From: an uncultured Clostridia bacterium
Lineage (GTDB): Bacteria; Bacillota_A; Clostridia; TANB77; CAG-508
Reading direction: 5' to 3'
DNA length: 22,890 bases
Assembly (NCBI GenBank): GCA_947627825.1
Contig: CANQXO010000014.1
Location: 1 to 22,890 of the forward strand
In this document: one piece after another, positions 14,914 to 22,816 of the stretch
How positions within the stretch are numbered: position 1 is the stretch's first letter
Layout of the letters: every line of letters begins with the position of its first letter
Notes under the pieces: model-generated
Databases searched by the model: none
What the model was told of the DNA's origin: nothing
Seen by the model: only the letters and a program-made list of their open reading frames with translations
Program-made: the position numbers and the translations under genes

Positions 14914-15885
14914 ATTTTAAACGAAGAATCAATAGATTATTACCTGAAACTGAAGAAAAAAATAAACATTTATGCAATAGTAACAATATCAATCATATTT
15001 ATTGTAAGCATAATATTTTTAAAATTTAAGCCAGCGTATGCGGTTACATTAGGAGAACAACAAATAGGCTATGTAAATGATAGAACAGAATTACAAAATG
15101 TAATAGACACTGATATATTAACTTCAAGTGATGAAAGTGTGGCATTTGTAACTTTAGATAATGTAAGTTTTGAATTTGAATTTGTTGAGAGAAATCTTGT
15201 AAATGAAGATTCAGTTATAACTACTTTAAAAGAAAATACTAAAAATATATACTCAGTATATGAAGTTTCAAATGGAAATGAAGAAGATGCAGTTTTCGTA
15301 AATACACTAGAAGAAGCGGAAAATTTAGTAAATGACTTAAAAAGTAATTATAGTGCAATAAATCCGGACTTAAAGATAACTACACTATATTTAGAAGAAC
15401 CTATATCAGATGAAGCAATAAGTCTAGCTAAGTCAAAAATAGCAGAAGACTTAAATGCTCAATTAGAAGAAAAGAAAGCAAGAGATAAAAGAACAGTAAA
15501 TGGAATTTATCTCGCATCATTACCTCTTCAAACTTGTACTATATCATCAAGATACGGAAGTAGAGAAAGCATTAGGGACCATGCCCATGGCGGTTTAGAC
15601 TTAGCTGTAGGATATGGTACTCCAATAATGGCGGTAGCAGATGGTACAGTAAAAACAGCAGGTTATAATGGAGGATATGGAAATCTAGTAGTAATAGAAC
15701 ATGGAAATGGAGTAGAAACATACTATGGACACTGCAGTTCTTTACTAGTAAAAGAGGGAACACAAGTAAAAGCAGGAGATACTATTGCAAGGGTTGGCTC
15801 TACAGGTAACTCAACAGGAAACCATTTACACTTTGAAATAAGAATAAATGGAGTAGCAGTAAATCCACAAAAATATATATATTAA
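14914..15885 (+). CDS. Membrane-anchored M23 (LytM-type) peptidase, start codon uncertain
   Basis: This is a zinc metallopeptidase likely to cut peptidoglycan cross-links outside the membrane. The reading frame is open from the TGA at 14905-14907 to 15885. It encodes a short basic N-terminus (YYLKLKKKINIYA), a transmembrane segment (IVTISIIFIVSIIFL), an external linker domain of about 170 residues, and the M23 domain. In that domain the zinc/catalytic residues are visible in HGGLD, YGHCS and HLHFE, within the usual GYGTPIMAVADGTV and GSTGNSTGNHLHFEIR context. The first in-frame ATG/GTG is only at 15139, which would remove the membrane anchor. The GGAG at 14899-14902 and the promoter point to a start at ATA 14908 or ATT 14914, both rare codons. 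I chose 14914 tentatively (323 residues). An indel in the A-run at about 14956 joining an upstream frame is another possibility. Confidence 0.85.
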   Translation: MLNEESIDYYLKLKKKINIYAIVTISIIFIVSIIFLKFKPAYAVTLGEQQIGYVNDRTELQNVIDTDILTSSDESVAFVTLDNVSFEFEFVERNLVNEDSVITTLKENTKNIYSVYEVSNGNEEDAVFVNTLEEAENLVNDLKSNYSAINPDLKITTLYLEEPISDEAISLAKSKIAEDLNAQLEEKKARDKRTVNGIYLASLPLQTCTISSRYGSRESIRDHAHGGLDLAVGYGTPIMAVADGTVKTAGYNGGYGNLVVIEHGNGVETYYGHCSSLLVKEGTQVKAGDTIARVGSTGNSTGNHLHFEIRINGVAVNPQKYIY

Positions 15886-15890
15886 AAATA

Positions 15891-15935
15891 AAACCTTCTT
15901 ATAATGAAGTAAATCATTATAAGAAGGTTTATTTG
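15891..15935. terminator. Strong bidirectional terminator between the M23 and htrA genes
   Basis: AAACCTTCTTATAATGA (15891-15907) pairs perfectly over 17 bases with 15914-15930 around a 6-base loop AGTAAA. T-rich sequence follows on both strands, so it can end the M23 transcript and, 116 bases after the htrA stop, the htrA transcript. Confidence 0.9.
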
Positions 15936-16004
15936 TTTGTTTTATTTCAAATCCCCATTTTATGGCTTTTAAGATTAAGCCTAAAGATGTATATTTTATA
16001 TTTT

Positions 16005-16025
16005 TATAATAAAAGTTTTATTATA
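16005..16025. repeat. AT-only palindrome after htrA
   Basis: TATAATAAAA-G-TTTTATTATA is a perfect 10-base inverted repeat just downstream of the htrA stop. It contains no GC pairs in its stem, so it is weak as a terminator; it may add to the stronger one at 15891. Confidence 0.35.
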
Positions 16026-16045
16026 ATAATTTTAAAAAGTTTTTA

Positions 16046-17281
16046 TTAAGGTTGTTCTGCTAAAGTAACAGTTAATTCTTTTTCTTCACCATCTCTAGAA
16101 ATTGTTAGAGTCATAGTATCACCAATTTGATGTTTGTTTTTAATCTCATTTAATTCATCCATAGTTTTTACTTCTTGACCATCAGCTTTTATAACAATAT
16201 CACCAATCTTCAATCCAGCTTTTTCAGCAGGAGAGTAATCTTCTATAGACCTAACATAAGCACCAATAACAAGTTTAACTGTAGGATTTTGTTTTATAAT
16301 TTCATCAGTAATATCACTACCTGTAAATCCAATATAAGGTCTCTTAACTTTGTTATATTGAATTAAATCAGATGTAATAGTCTTTGTAGAATTAATAGGA
16401 ATAGCAAAACCTAATCCTTCAACACCAGTACCAGAAGCTTTTAAAGTGTTAATTCCAATAACTTTTCCGCTACTATTTACTAAAGCACCACCACTATTTC
16501 CTTCATTTATAGCAGCATCTGTTTGAATTAAAGTAAATGATTTGCCGTCAGAATCTGTGATTTTTCTATTTAAAGCACTAATAGAACCGGTTGTAACACT
16601 ACTTTGCATTCCAAGAGGATTGCCAATAGCCATACACCATTCTCCAACTTGAATACCATCAGAATCTCCAAGTTCTGCAGCAACTAAATCACTTTTATCA
16701 ATTTTAATAATAGCTAAATCTGTTTGCTCGTCAGTACCAACTACTTTAGCTTCATATTTAGTGTCGTCATTATATAGTGATACTGTTATTTTTGTAGCAT
16801 CTCCAACAGTGTAATATAGGCTAGATGAATTAGATGAACTATTAATAACATGATTATTTGTTAAAATATATCCATCTTCACTTATAATTACACCAGAACC
16901 TTCAGCGGTAGCAGTAGATGAAACTCTTGAAAAAATTGTACTAACAGAGTATTCTACACTAATACCAACGATTGAAGGTAATACTTTTTTAGATACATAA
17001 ACTCCTGTATCAGAAAAATTAGAAAGTGAAACTTGATTAGTATTAATTTCAACTTGACTACTATTTGAATAATTAGAACTATTATCAAGTCCTAAAAATT
17101 GTTTCTTTACATAAGGAACATTGTAGCAAACACCTAAAACAACTCCGGCTCCAACAATACCACTAATAAAAGGTAAAATAACATTTCTACTAAAGCTAAA
17201 ATGACTTTTACTAGTTTTTGCAGAACTAAAATTATTACTTTCAGATGATTTTACTTCAACAAAATTTTTCTTTTCTTCCAT
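16046..17281 (-). CDS. htrA: HtrA/DegP-family serine protease, membrane-anchored
   Basis: This is an envelope quality-control protease acting outside the membrane. The 411-residue product has a cytoplasmic Ser-rich N-terminus (1-32) and a transmembrane segment (about 33-55, VILPFISGIVGAGVVLGVCY). A linker leads to a trypsin-like domain with the complete triad: His144 in ILTNNHVI, Asp188 in EQTDLAIIK and Ser263 in NEGNSGGAL. One PDZ domain (about 315-405) contains RPYIGFTGSDI, SPAEKAGLKIGDIVIKADG and TLTISRDGEEKELTVTL. The layout matches Bacillus HtrA/HtrB. It is monocistronic. The upstream region has a TATAAT without a good -35 and a TTCACA direct repeat, which suggests activator control. Confidence 0.94.
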   Translation of the reverse strand: MEEKKNFVEVKSSESNNFSSAKTSKSHFSFSRNVILPFISGIVGAGVVLGVCYNVPYVKKQFLGLDNSSNYSNSSQVEINTNQVSLSNFSDTGVYVSKKVLPSIVGISVEYSVSTIFSRVSSTATAEGSGVIISEDGYILTNNHVINSSSNSSSLYYTVGDATKITVSLYNDDTKYEAKVVGTDEQTDLAIIKIDKSDLVAAELGDSDGIQVGEWCMAIGNPLGMQSSVTTGSISALNRKITDSDGKSFTLIQTDAAINEGNSGGALVNSSGKVIGINTLKASGTGVEGLGFAIPINSTKTITSDLIQYNKVKRPYIGFTGSDITDEIIKQNPTVKLVIGAYVRSIEDYSPAEKAGLKIGDIVIKADGQEVKTMDELNEIKNKHQIGDTMTLTISRDGEEKELTVTLAEQP

Positions 17282-17335
17282 AATTAAATAAGTCCTTTCA
17301 TTTTAAATATAGACAATTAAGTCTTTTTCTATATA

Positions 17336-17370
17336 ATTATATTACTCCACAATTGTGAAAAAAATGTGAA
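17336..17370 (-). promoter_or_regulatory. htrA promoter with an 11-base-period direct repeat
   Basis: On the minus strand, TATAAT (17341-17336) has no recognisable -35. In its place, TTCACA (17370-17365) and TTCACA (17359-17354) repeat with a 5-base gap, 12 bases before the -10. Such 11-base-period direct repeats are the usual binding sites of OmpR/PhoB-family response regulators, and their position fits an activator. The CACAATTGTG palindrome (17348-17357) overlaps the proximal copy. Confidence 0.45.
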
Positions 17371-17537
17371 CAAGCTGTTACATTTTAGTTACTTTTTAGC
17401 ATTAAATACTTGAATATTGAAGATAAATATTATATAAGTAAATAAAGATTATTTTGAGCAAATAATTATAGAATATAGCTTGCATAATTAATTTGATGAT
17501 ATATTTTATAATTTAATTTTAGAATGTAGAGGTAAAA

Positions 17538-17987
17538 ATGAAAAAAGAAGAAGGATTAGGAATTGTCGGAATAATAATTATAGTAATAGTTATAGTGGGG
17601 CTAATAATAGGTGCAGTATTCTTAATTAATAGAAATGTAAATGATGAAAAAGATGAGGATATAAAAGCAAATATGCTTTTAATACAAGGAGCAACCAGAG
17701 TTTTAAAACAAAAATCTATTGTAGAAAAAAATACTGAATCGTTTGTAGGAACAAAAATATCAGAAATGCCAGATGATGAAATTATAAACAATTTTAAAGC
17801 ACTAAACATAATAGAAGAAGCTAGTTATGAAAAATATTATTGCTTAAACAATGAAAACTTAAAACAGTTGAACTTAGAAATTGAAAATGAAGAAGGCTCA
17901 TATTATTTAGTAAATTATGATGAAGATATAATAATCATTACAAAAGGCTATCAAGGGAAATACAAATTATCTGAAATCAGCGAATAA
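17538..17987 (+). CDS. Small single-pass membrane protein of unknown function
   Basis: I do not recognise this 149-residue protein. The N-terminus MKKEEGLG is followed by one long Ile/Val-rich transmembrane segment (about residues 9-31) ending in INRN. An acidic, probably external, domain of about 115 residues follows, with two Tyr-rich beta-like stretches (YEKYYCLNN; SYYLVNYDEDIIIITKGYQGKYKL). The start is supported by TAGAGG about 7 bases upstream. The N-terminus superficially recalls a pseudopilin, but the Glu at position 5 after a cleavable Gly is missing. It precedes rnhB by about 110 bases and may share its transcript. Confidence 0.75.
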   Translation: MKKEEGLGIVGIIIIVIVIVGLIIGAVFLINRNVNDEKDEDIKANMLLIQGATRVLKQKSIVEKNTESFVGTKISEMPDDEIINNFKALNIIEEASYEKYYCLNNENLKQLNLEIENEEGSYYLVNYDEDIIIITKGYQGKYKLSEISE

Positions 17988-18099
17988 AAATTAAATAAAA
18001 ATATATAAAAAATTCTTAATATAAAAGCAAAGACATTAAAAGCAAAAACTTTAAATGTGTAGGAAAATCAAATGTATAAAAAACAGAGAGGAAAATAAA

Positions 18100-18738
18100 T
18101 TGAAAGAAAAAGAAGAAGAAAGGCTAAACAATCTAAAAAAATTTGAAGCAAGCTTATATAATGAAGGCTACAAATTTATTTGTGGAATAGATGAAGCCGG
18201 ACGAGGACCATTAGCTGGACCGGTTGTTGTTGGCGCTGTGGTAATGAAACCAGAATCAAAAATTGAATGGGTAAATGACTCAAAAAAAGTTACAGAAAAA
18301 AGGAGAGAAATTCTTTACGACAAAATAACTGAAGAAGCTTTAGCTTGGGGAGTAGGAATTGTGTCAGAAAAAGATATTGACGAAATAAATATCTTAAATG
18401 CCACCAAAAAAGGACTACACTTAGCACTTGGTGAAGTAATAGAAAAATTAAAAGAAAAACCAGATATGATAATTACAGATGCTCTAAGAGAAATTGATAC
18501 ATACAATATTCCATACCAATCAATAATTAAAGGAGATGCAACTTGTTACTCGATTTCATGTGCATCTATAATAGCAAAAGTTACAAGGGATAGAATAATG
18601 AAACAATGGGATGAAGTATATCCAGAGTATGGGTTCAATTCTCATAAAGGTTATGGTACTGCAAAACATATAGAAGCACTAAAAAAATATGGACCAACAC
18701 CAATACACAGAAAAACATTTATTACACATTTTGTATAA
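18100..18738 (+). CDS. rnhB: Ribonuclease HII
   Basis: RNase HII removes RNA primers and misincorporated ribonucleotides by cutting 5' of the ribonucleotide in an RNA-DNA hybrid. The acidic active site is visible: Asp-Glu in CGIDEAGRGPLAGPVVVGAVV, then MIITDALR, with SIIAKVTRDRIM and GYGTAKHIEALKKYGPTPIHR completing the family pattern. The start is placed at TTG 18100 (212 residues) because GAGAGG lies 8 bases upstream. An in-frame ATG at 18055 has no ribosome-binding site and would add 15 unconserved residues. The next gene begins 18 bases after the stop. Confidence 0.9.
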   Translation: MKEKEEERLNNLKKFEASLYNEGYKFICGIDEAGRGPLAGPVVVGAVVMKPESKIEWVNDSKKVTEKRREILYDKITEEALAWGVGIVSEKDIDEINILNATKKGLHLALGEVIEKLKEKPDMIITDALREIDTYNIPYQSIIKGDATCYSISCASIIAKVTRDRIMKQWDEVYPEYGFNSHKGYGTAKHIEALKKYGPTPIHRKTFITHFV

Positions 18739-18756
18739 AAATAGGAGGAATAAAAA

Positions 18757-20010
18757 GTGAATATACAAGAGATAATTGCAAAGAAAAGAGATAAATTAGA
18801 ACTTACAAAAGAAGAAATAGAATATTTTATAGACGGTTATACAAAAGGAGAAATAACAGACTATCAAGCATCAGCATTAGTAATGGCAATATATATCAAT
18901 GGAATGAATGATACAGAAATAACAAATTTGACACTTGCTATGGCACAATCAGGCGATATACTTGATTTATCTGAACTAGGAGAAGTAATTGACAAACATA
19001 GTACAGGAGGAGTCGGAGATAAAATAACATTAATATTAATGCCAGTTATAGCCTCATTAGGAATACCAGTTGCAAAAATGTCAGGCAGAGGCTTGGGATT
19101 TACAGGTGGAACAATAGATAAATTAGAAGCAATACCTGGTTATAACACTTCAATATCAATAGATGAATTTAAGGAAAATGTAAGAAAAAATGGAATTAGC
19201 TTAATGGGACAAACAATGAATTTAGCACCAGCTGATAAAAAAATTTATGCATTAAGAGACGCAATCGCTTGCACCGAAAGCATTCCACTTATTGCATCAA
19301 GTATAATGAGCAAAAAGATAGCAGCAGGAGCAAATAAAATTGTAATAGATGTAACTTGCGGAAGCGGAGCATTTATGAAAACAAAAGAAGATGCGGAAAA
19401 ACTAGCAAAAATTGTGACAGCAATAGGAAGGCTAGCAAACAAGGAAACCGTTTGCGTAATAACTGATATGAATGAACCAGTTGGATATGCTGTAGGAAAT
19501 ACATTAGAAGTTATTGAAGCAATAGATATATTAAAAAATAAATATATGCCAGAAGATATAAAACATATAATCCAAGAATTAGGTGCAAATATGTTAGTTC
19601 TAGCAGGAAAAACAACGAGCTTAGAAGAAGGTAAAAATTTAATTATGGAAAATATCACAAATGGAAAAGCTTATGAAAAATTTTTGCAACTGATACAAAA
19701 TCAGGGAGGAGACATTTCATATATAGAAGACACAGACAAATTTGAAAAAGCCAAGTATATTGTTCCAATAGTATCTAGAAAAAACGGAACTGTTACAAAA
19801 ATAGATGCACTAACAGTTGGAAAATTAGCTTGTTATCTAGGTGCAGGTAGAGAAAAAAAGGAAGATAGCATAAACCCAAGAGTTGGATTTGTGTTTAATA
19901 AAAAGGTTGGAGATGCAGTATCAGAAGGCGATATATTAGGATACATACATTCAGACGATGAACAAAAAGCACAAGAAATCTTAGAAAAAAATATTGTAGA
20001 AATAAATTAG
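18757..20010 (+). CDS. pdp: Pyrimidine-nucleoside phosphorylase
   Basis: This enzyme reversibly splits uridine, thymidine or deoxyuridine with phosphate, for nucleoside salvage. The 417-residue product begins with GTG after a good AGGAGG (18743-18748). Family features are the N-terminal helical domain (IIAKKRDKLELTKEEIEYFIDGYTKGEITDYQASALVMAI), the phosphate-binding KHSTGGVGDK, MSGRGLGFTGGTIDKLEAIPG, the substrate loop ALRDAIACTESIPLIASSIMSKKIAAG, and the C-terminal domain with NPRVGFVFNKKVGD. The family usually has about 430-435 residues, so it is slightly short, mostly in the C-terminal domain. It lies 18 bases after rnhB and 64 bases before the NrdD-like gene. Confidence 0.93.
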   Translation: MNIQEIIAKKRDKLELTKEEIEYFIDGYTKGEITDYQASALVMAIYINGMNDTEITNLTLAMAQSGDILDLSELGEVIDKHSTGGVGDKITLILMPVIASLGIPVAKMSGRGLGFTGGTIDKLEAIPGYNTSISIDEFKENVRKNGISLMGQTMNLAPADKKIYALRDAIACTESIPLIASSIMSKKIAAGANKIVIDVTCGSGAFMKTKEDAEKLAKIVTAIGRLANKETVCVITDMNEPVGYAVGNTLEVIEAIDILKNKYMPEDIKHIIQELGANMLVLAGKTTSLEEGKNLIMENITNGKAYEKFLQLIQNQGGDISYIEDTDKFEKAKYIVPIVSRKNGTVTKIDALTVGKLACYLGAGREKKEDSINPRVGFVFNKKVGDAVSEGDILGYIHSDDEQKAQEILEKNIVEIN

Positions 20011-20074
20011 AAATATAAAAAGATTGCTAAAAAATATGGGCGGATAATTATAAAATGGAAAGGAACCTTGAAAC

Positions 20075-22147
20075 ATGGAAGAAAAATTAAATAATATAAC
20101 TGTTGTAAAAAGGGATGGAAAAAAAGTCACATTTGATGGTACAAAAATCGCATTAGCAATAAAAAAAGGATTTGACAGTATAGAAGGAAAATATGATGAA
20201 GATGATGTAAACAAGGTTTATAACAAAGTAATAGAAAAAATAGAACAAGCAAAAAAAGAAAAAATAAAAATTGAAGAAATACAAGATTTAATAGAACAAC
20301 AATTAAAAGAAAACAACTACGAAGATGTTTTTAAATCTTTTAAAGAATACAGAGAAAAAAGAGCACAATCGAGAGAAATATTTTTTGAAGAAAAAAGAAA
20401 ACATAAATTTTTAAAAGCACTAGAAAAATTAGGACTTAATACAAAAGAAACAAATGATAGTGTAGGAAATTCAAAAAATGCTTTGCAAACAGTTGAAGCT
20501 TATGGAATGACAGTATCAGAAGAATTTACAACATCATATTTAATGAAGGAAAAACTTTCTAACGAACATGAAAATGGGGATATATTTATAAATCATTTAG
20601 AATTTTATCCAATGGGAACAACAGAAAGTGTACAAATAAATCTAGAAAAATTATTTACAGATGGATTCTCAACAAAAAATAGTTCTATGAGAGAACCTAA
20701 AAGTATATTATCGTATGCAATGCTTGCAATAATCGCACTATCAGAAACTCAAAAAGACCAAAGTGGAGAGCAAGGAATACCTGCACTTGATTATTATATG
20801 GCACCGGGAGTATTAAGAACTTTCAAAAAAGAATTTAGGCAAACAGTATATGACATACTTGAATATACTGATTATGATAAATTTATTGCAATAAACGGTA
20901 TAGAAAGGGAAATAGACAAATTAAATACAATAGATTTTGATATCGAAGACTTTTATAAATTTACAAGAGGCGCAGAAGAACTAAAAAGAATGTTTAGAAT
21001 TGTTTATAAAAAAGCGCTTCAAAAAACAAATGATATAACATATCAGTCAATGGAAGCCTTTGTACATAATTTAAATAGTATATGTAACTCAAAATTGACA
21101 ACAATTAATTTAGGAACAGATACATCAGCAGAAGGAAGGCTTATAACAAAAAACTTTTTACTAGCAATAGAAAAAGGAGTAGGACAGAATAAAGAAGCAG
21201 TATCACCAATAGTTGTATTTAAGGTAAAAAAAGGAGTAAACTTTGAAAAAAATACACCAAATCATGATTTATTAGAACTTGCATGTAAAATAGTAGAAAA
21301 AGACAGAAAAATAACATTTTCAAATTTAGATGCACAATTTAATGCACAATTTTATAAAGAAGGAGACTTTGATACAGAAGTTGCATATTTGAGAAATGGA
21401 ACAAGAGTAATAGATAATTTTGTAGACGAAGGAAAACAGCTTACAGCAGGGAGAGGAGTATTATCAACAACTACAATCAATTTACCAAGAATAGCATTAA
21501 AACATAAAGATAATATAGATGATTTCTTTGCAGAATTAGAAGCAAAAATGGAATTGATAAAAGACCAATTAATTGAAAGAATGGAAATACAAGGCAATAA
21601 AAAAGTAAGCAACTTTCCATTTTTAATGAAGGAAACAATATGGTTTGACTCAGAAAAACTTAAAGAAGATGACAAGGTAAAAAAAGTGTTAAAGCAAGGA
21701 TGTATGAAAATATCTTTCTTAGGATTAAATGAGTGTTTAATACTTCTAACTGGAAAAAATCACGAAGAAAGTAAAAAATCACAAGAATTAGGATTAAAAA
21801 TCGTAACAAAAATGAGAAAAAAAGTTGATGAATATTCACGAAAATATAATCTTAATTTTATATTAGGAGGAGACTATAATTCAGAAACAGCTAAAGAATT
21901 GTTGGAATTAGACAGAGTTATATTTGGCAAAATCAAAAATGTTACAGATAAAGAAAGATACACACTATCATTCGAATTACCAAAAGAATGTGAATTTACG
22001 AAAAAAATAAAAATAGAAGCTCCATATCACGAATACACAAATGGAGGACATATAACTAGAGTCAAAGGAAAAGATATAAAGCAAATAATAAATGAAATGT
22101 ACAAAAATGAAATTGGATATATAAAAATAAATCAAAAAGAAACTTGA
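20075..22147 (+). CDS. NrdD (class III ribonucleotide reductase) homologue lacking catalytic Cys and glycyl-radical domain
   Basis: The 690-residue product aligns by eye with anaerobic ribonucleoside-triphosphate reductase over its whole length. It has an N-terminal ATP-cone (ITVVKRDGKKVTFDGTKIALAIKKGF), then REPKSILSYA, IPALDYYMAPGVLRTFKKEFR, INLGTDTSAEGR, GRGVLSTTTINLPRIAL and IEAPYHEYTNGGHITRV. The reaction centre differs: the usual TGTLTCCQIDLEKLF is MGTTESVQINLEKLF (about 179-193), the usual MGCRTRV is LRNGTRV (about 439-445), and the protein stops after IGYIKINQKET. The C-terminal CxxC zinc site and the glycyl-radical motif are therefore missing. The stop lies inside a strong terminator, so truncation by assembly is unlikely. 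No nrdG activase gene follows. It is probably a non-catalytic paralogue, perhaps nucleotide-sensing through the ATP-cone; that is inference. Confidence 0.85.
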   Translation: MEEKLNNITVVKRDGKKVTFDGTKIALAIKKGFDSIEGKYDEDDVNKVYNKVIEKIEQAKKEKIKIEEIQDLIEQQLKENNYEDVFKSFKEYREKRAQSREIFFEEKRKHKFLKALEKLGLNTKETNDSVGNSKNALQTVEAYGMTVSEEFTTSYLMKEKLSNEHENGDIFINHLEFYPMGTTESVQINLEKLFTDGFSTKNSSMREPKSILSYAMLAIIALSETQKDQSGEQGIPALDYYMAPGVLRTFKKEFRQTVYDILEYTDYDKFIAINGIEREIDKLNTIDFDIEDFYKFTRGAEELKRMFRIVYKKALQKTNDITYQSMEAFVHNLNSICNSKLTTINLGTDTSAEGRLITKNFLLAIEKGVGQNKEAVSPIVVFKVKKGVNFEKNTPNHDLLELACKIVEKDRKITFSNLDAQFNAQFYKEGDFDTEVAYLRNGTRVIDNFVDEGKQLTAGRGVLSTTTINLPRIALKHKDNIDDFFAELEAKMELIKDQLIERMEIQGNKKVSNFPFLMKETIWFDSEKLKEDDKVKKVLKQGCMKISFLGLNECLILLTGKNHEESKKSQELGLKIVTKMRKKVDEYSRKYNLNFILGGDYNSETAKELLELDRVIFGKIKNVTDKERYTLSFELPKECEFTKKIKIEAPYHEYTNGGHITRVKGKDIKQIINEMYKNEIGYIKINQKET

Positions 22148-22165
22148 TTTTCAAGTTTCTTTTTA
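22136..22165. terminator. Bidirectional terminator after the NrdD-like gene
   Basis: AAAGAAACTTGA (22136-22147) pairs perfectly with TCAAGTTTCTTT (22151-22162) around a TTT loop. T-runs lie on both strands. The stop codon TGA is part of the stem. Confidence 0.88.
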
Positions 22166-22212
22166 CATCTTAAAATTACATTTTAAAAATAAATATTCGA
22201 ATAAAATTTTAA

Positions 22213-22476
22213 TTATAAATTAACATTTTCATTTTTTATATTTTCAAACGAACTTTTTAAAGAAGAAAATTCTTTAGTCTGCATAAACCTATTAATATTC
22301 TTTATATCTATTCCAGATTGAAAAGCTAGACTTTCAGCACTTTCTGGAATATCATTATTTGCAAGAAAACTTCTTAAAAAATTTTTGTCTACTTCATCTT
22401 TAGTCTGGCAATTAGGACATACCAAATCTTCAGAAGAAAAGAAACAGCCACAGCGAATACATTTATTAAAATTCAT
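22213..22476 (-). CDS. Zinc-ribbon plus helix-turn-helix small protein (YvyF/TIGR03826-like)
   Basis: The 87-residue product begins MNFNKCIRCGCFFSSEDLVCPNCQ, giving two CxxC knuckles (C6/C9 and C20/C23) that should bind zinc. A helical part follows, with a possible helix-turn-helix (PESAESLAFQSGIDIKNINRFMQ). This layout resembles the flagellar-operon YvyF/TIGR03826 type of small regulator, but there are no flagellar genes nearby. GGAAGG lies about 12 bases before the ATG. It ends toward the terminator at 22136-22165 and is divergent from rpsB. Confidence 0.7.
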   Translation of the reverse strand: MNFNKCIRCGCFFSSEDLVCPNCQTKDEVDKNFLRSFLANNDIPESAESLAFQSGIDIKNINRFMQTKEFSSLKSSFENIKNENVNL

Positions 22477-22674
22477 AGTTTCACAATCCTTCCTATACCT
22501 ATAATTTGATTAATAAAAGGTACAAATTCCTTTTGACAAGTTAATACTATCACATACTGTCGAAAAATGAAATAAAAAGTTAAAAATTTAATATAATTGT
22601 AATATTTACTTTTAACAATTTTTTAACAACTCTAAGAAATATAAGTAATAAGCCCAAAATTTTCAAAAAAACTA
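22477..22674. other. Intergenic region between the zinc-ribbon gene and the rpsB promoter
   Basis: This stretch is AT-rich with no gene seen. A perfect TTGACA on the plus strand (22533-22538) has a weak TACTGT 16 bases downstream (22555-22560), a possible second promoter toward rpsB with a longer leader. On the minus strand, TTGTCA with a TATTAA about 18 bases downstream might serve the zinc-ribbon gene. Both are weak calls. Confidence 0.3.
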
Positions 22675-22703
22675 TTGCATTTTTGCTAAAAATTTGATAA
22701 AAT
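22675..22703 (+). promoter_or_regulatory. Promoter of rpsB
   Basis: TTGCAT (22675-22680), a 17-base spacer and TAAAAT (22698-22703) are present. The transcript would begin near 22710 and carry a leader of about 105 bases. Confidence 0.75.
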
Positions 22704-22725
22704 ATTAAGCGTTGAAAAATACACA

Positions 22726-22786
22726 CACAAATGGAGTGAAAAACTGATGCCTACAAAAAGGTAGTTTCTCATGTTTGAAATTTGTG
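22726..22786 (+). promoter_or_regulatory. Structured leader of rpsB (possible autoregulatory element)
   Basis: An outer stem CACAAAT/ATTTGTG (22726-22732 with 22780-22786) encloses AAACT/AGTTT (22741-22745 with 22763-22767) and a CTAC/GTAG hairpin (22751-22764). It lies between the promoter and the ribosome-binding site, where ribosomal-protein leaders bind their own product. A five-codon frame (ATG at 22748, TAG at 22763-22765) lies inside it. Confidence 0.4.
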
Positions 22787-22816
22787 GAGGAACAAAACAA
22801 AAAGGAGGAAATTAAA

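Noticed and set aside
17538..17987. Pseudopilin
   Set aside because: The N-terminus is hydrophobic and Gly-containing, but the conserved Glu at +5 after a cleavable Gly is missing and there are no pilus genes nearby.
22213..22476. Zinc-ribbon gene as the missing C-terminal domain of the NrdD homologue
   Set aside because: It is on the opposite strand, has an HTH-like rather than a glycyl-radical tail, and is separated by a bidirectional terminator.
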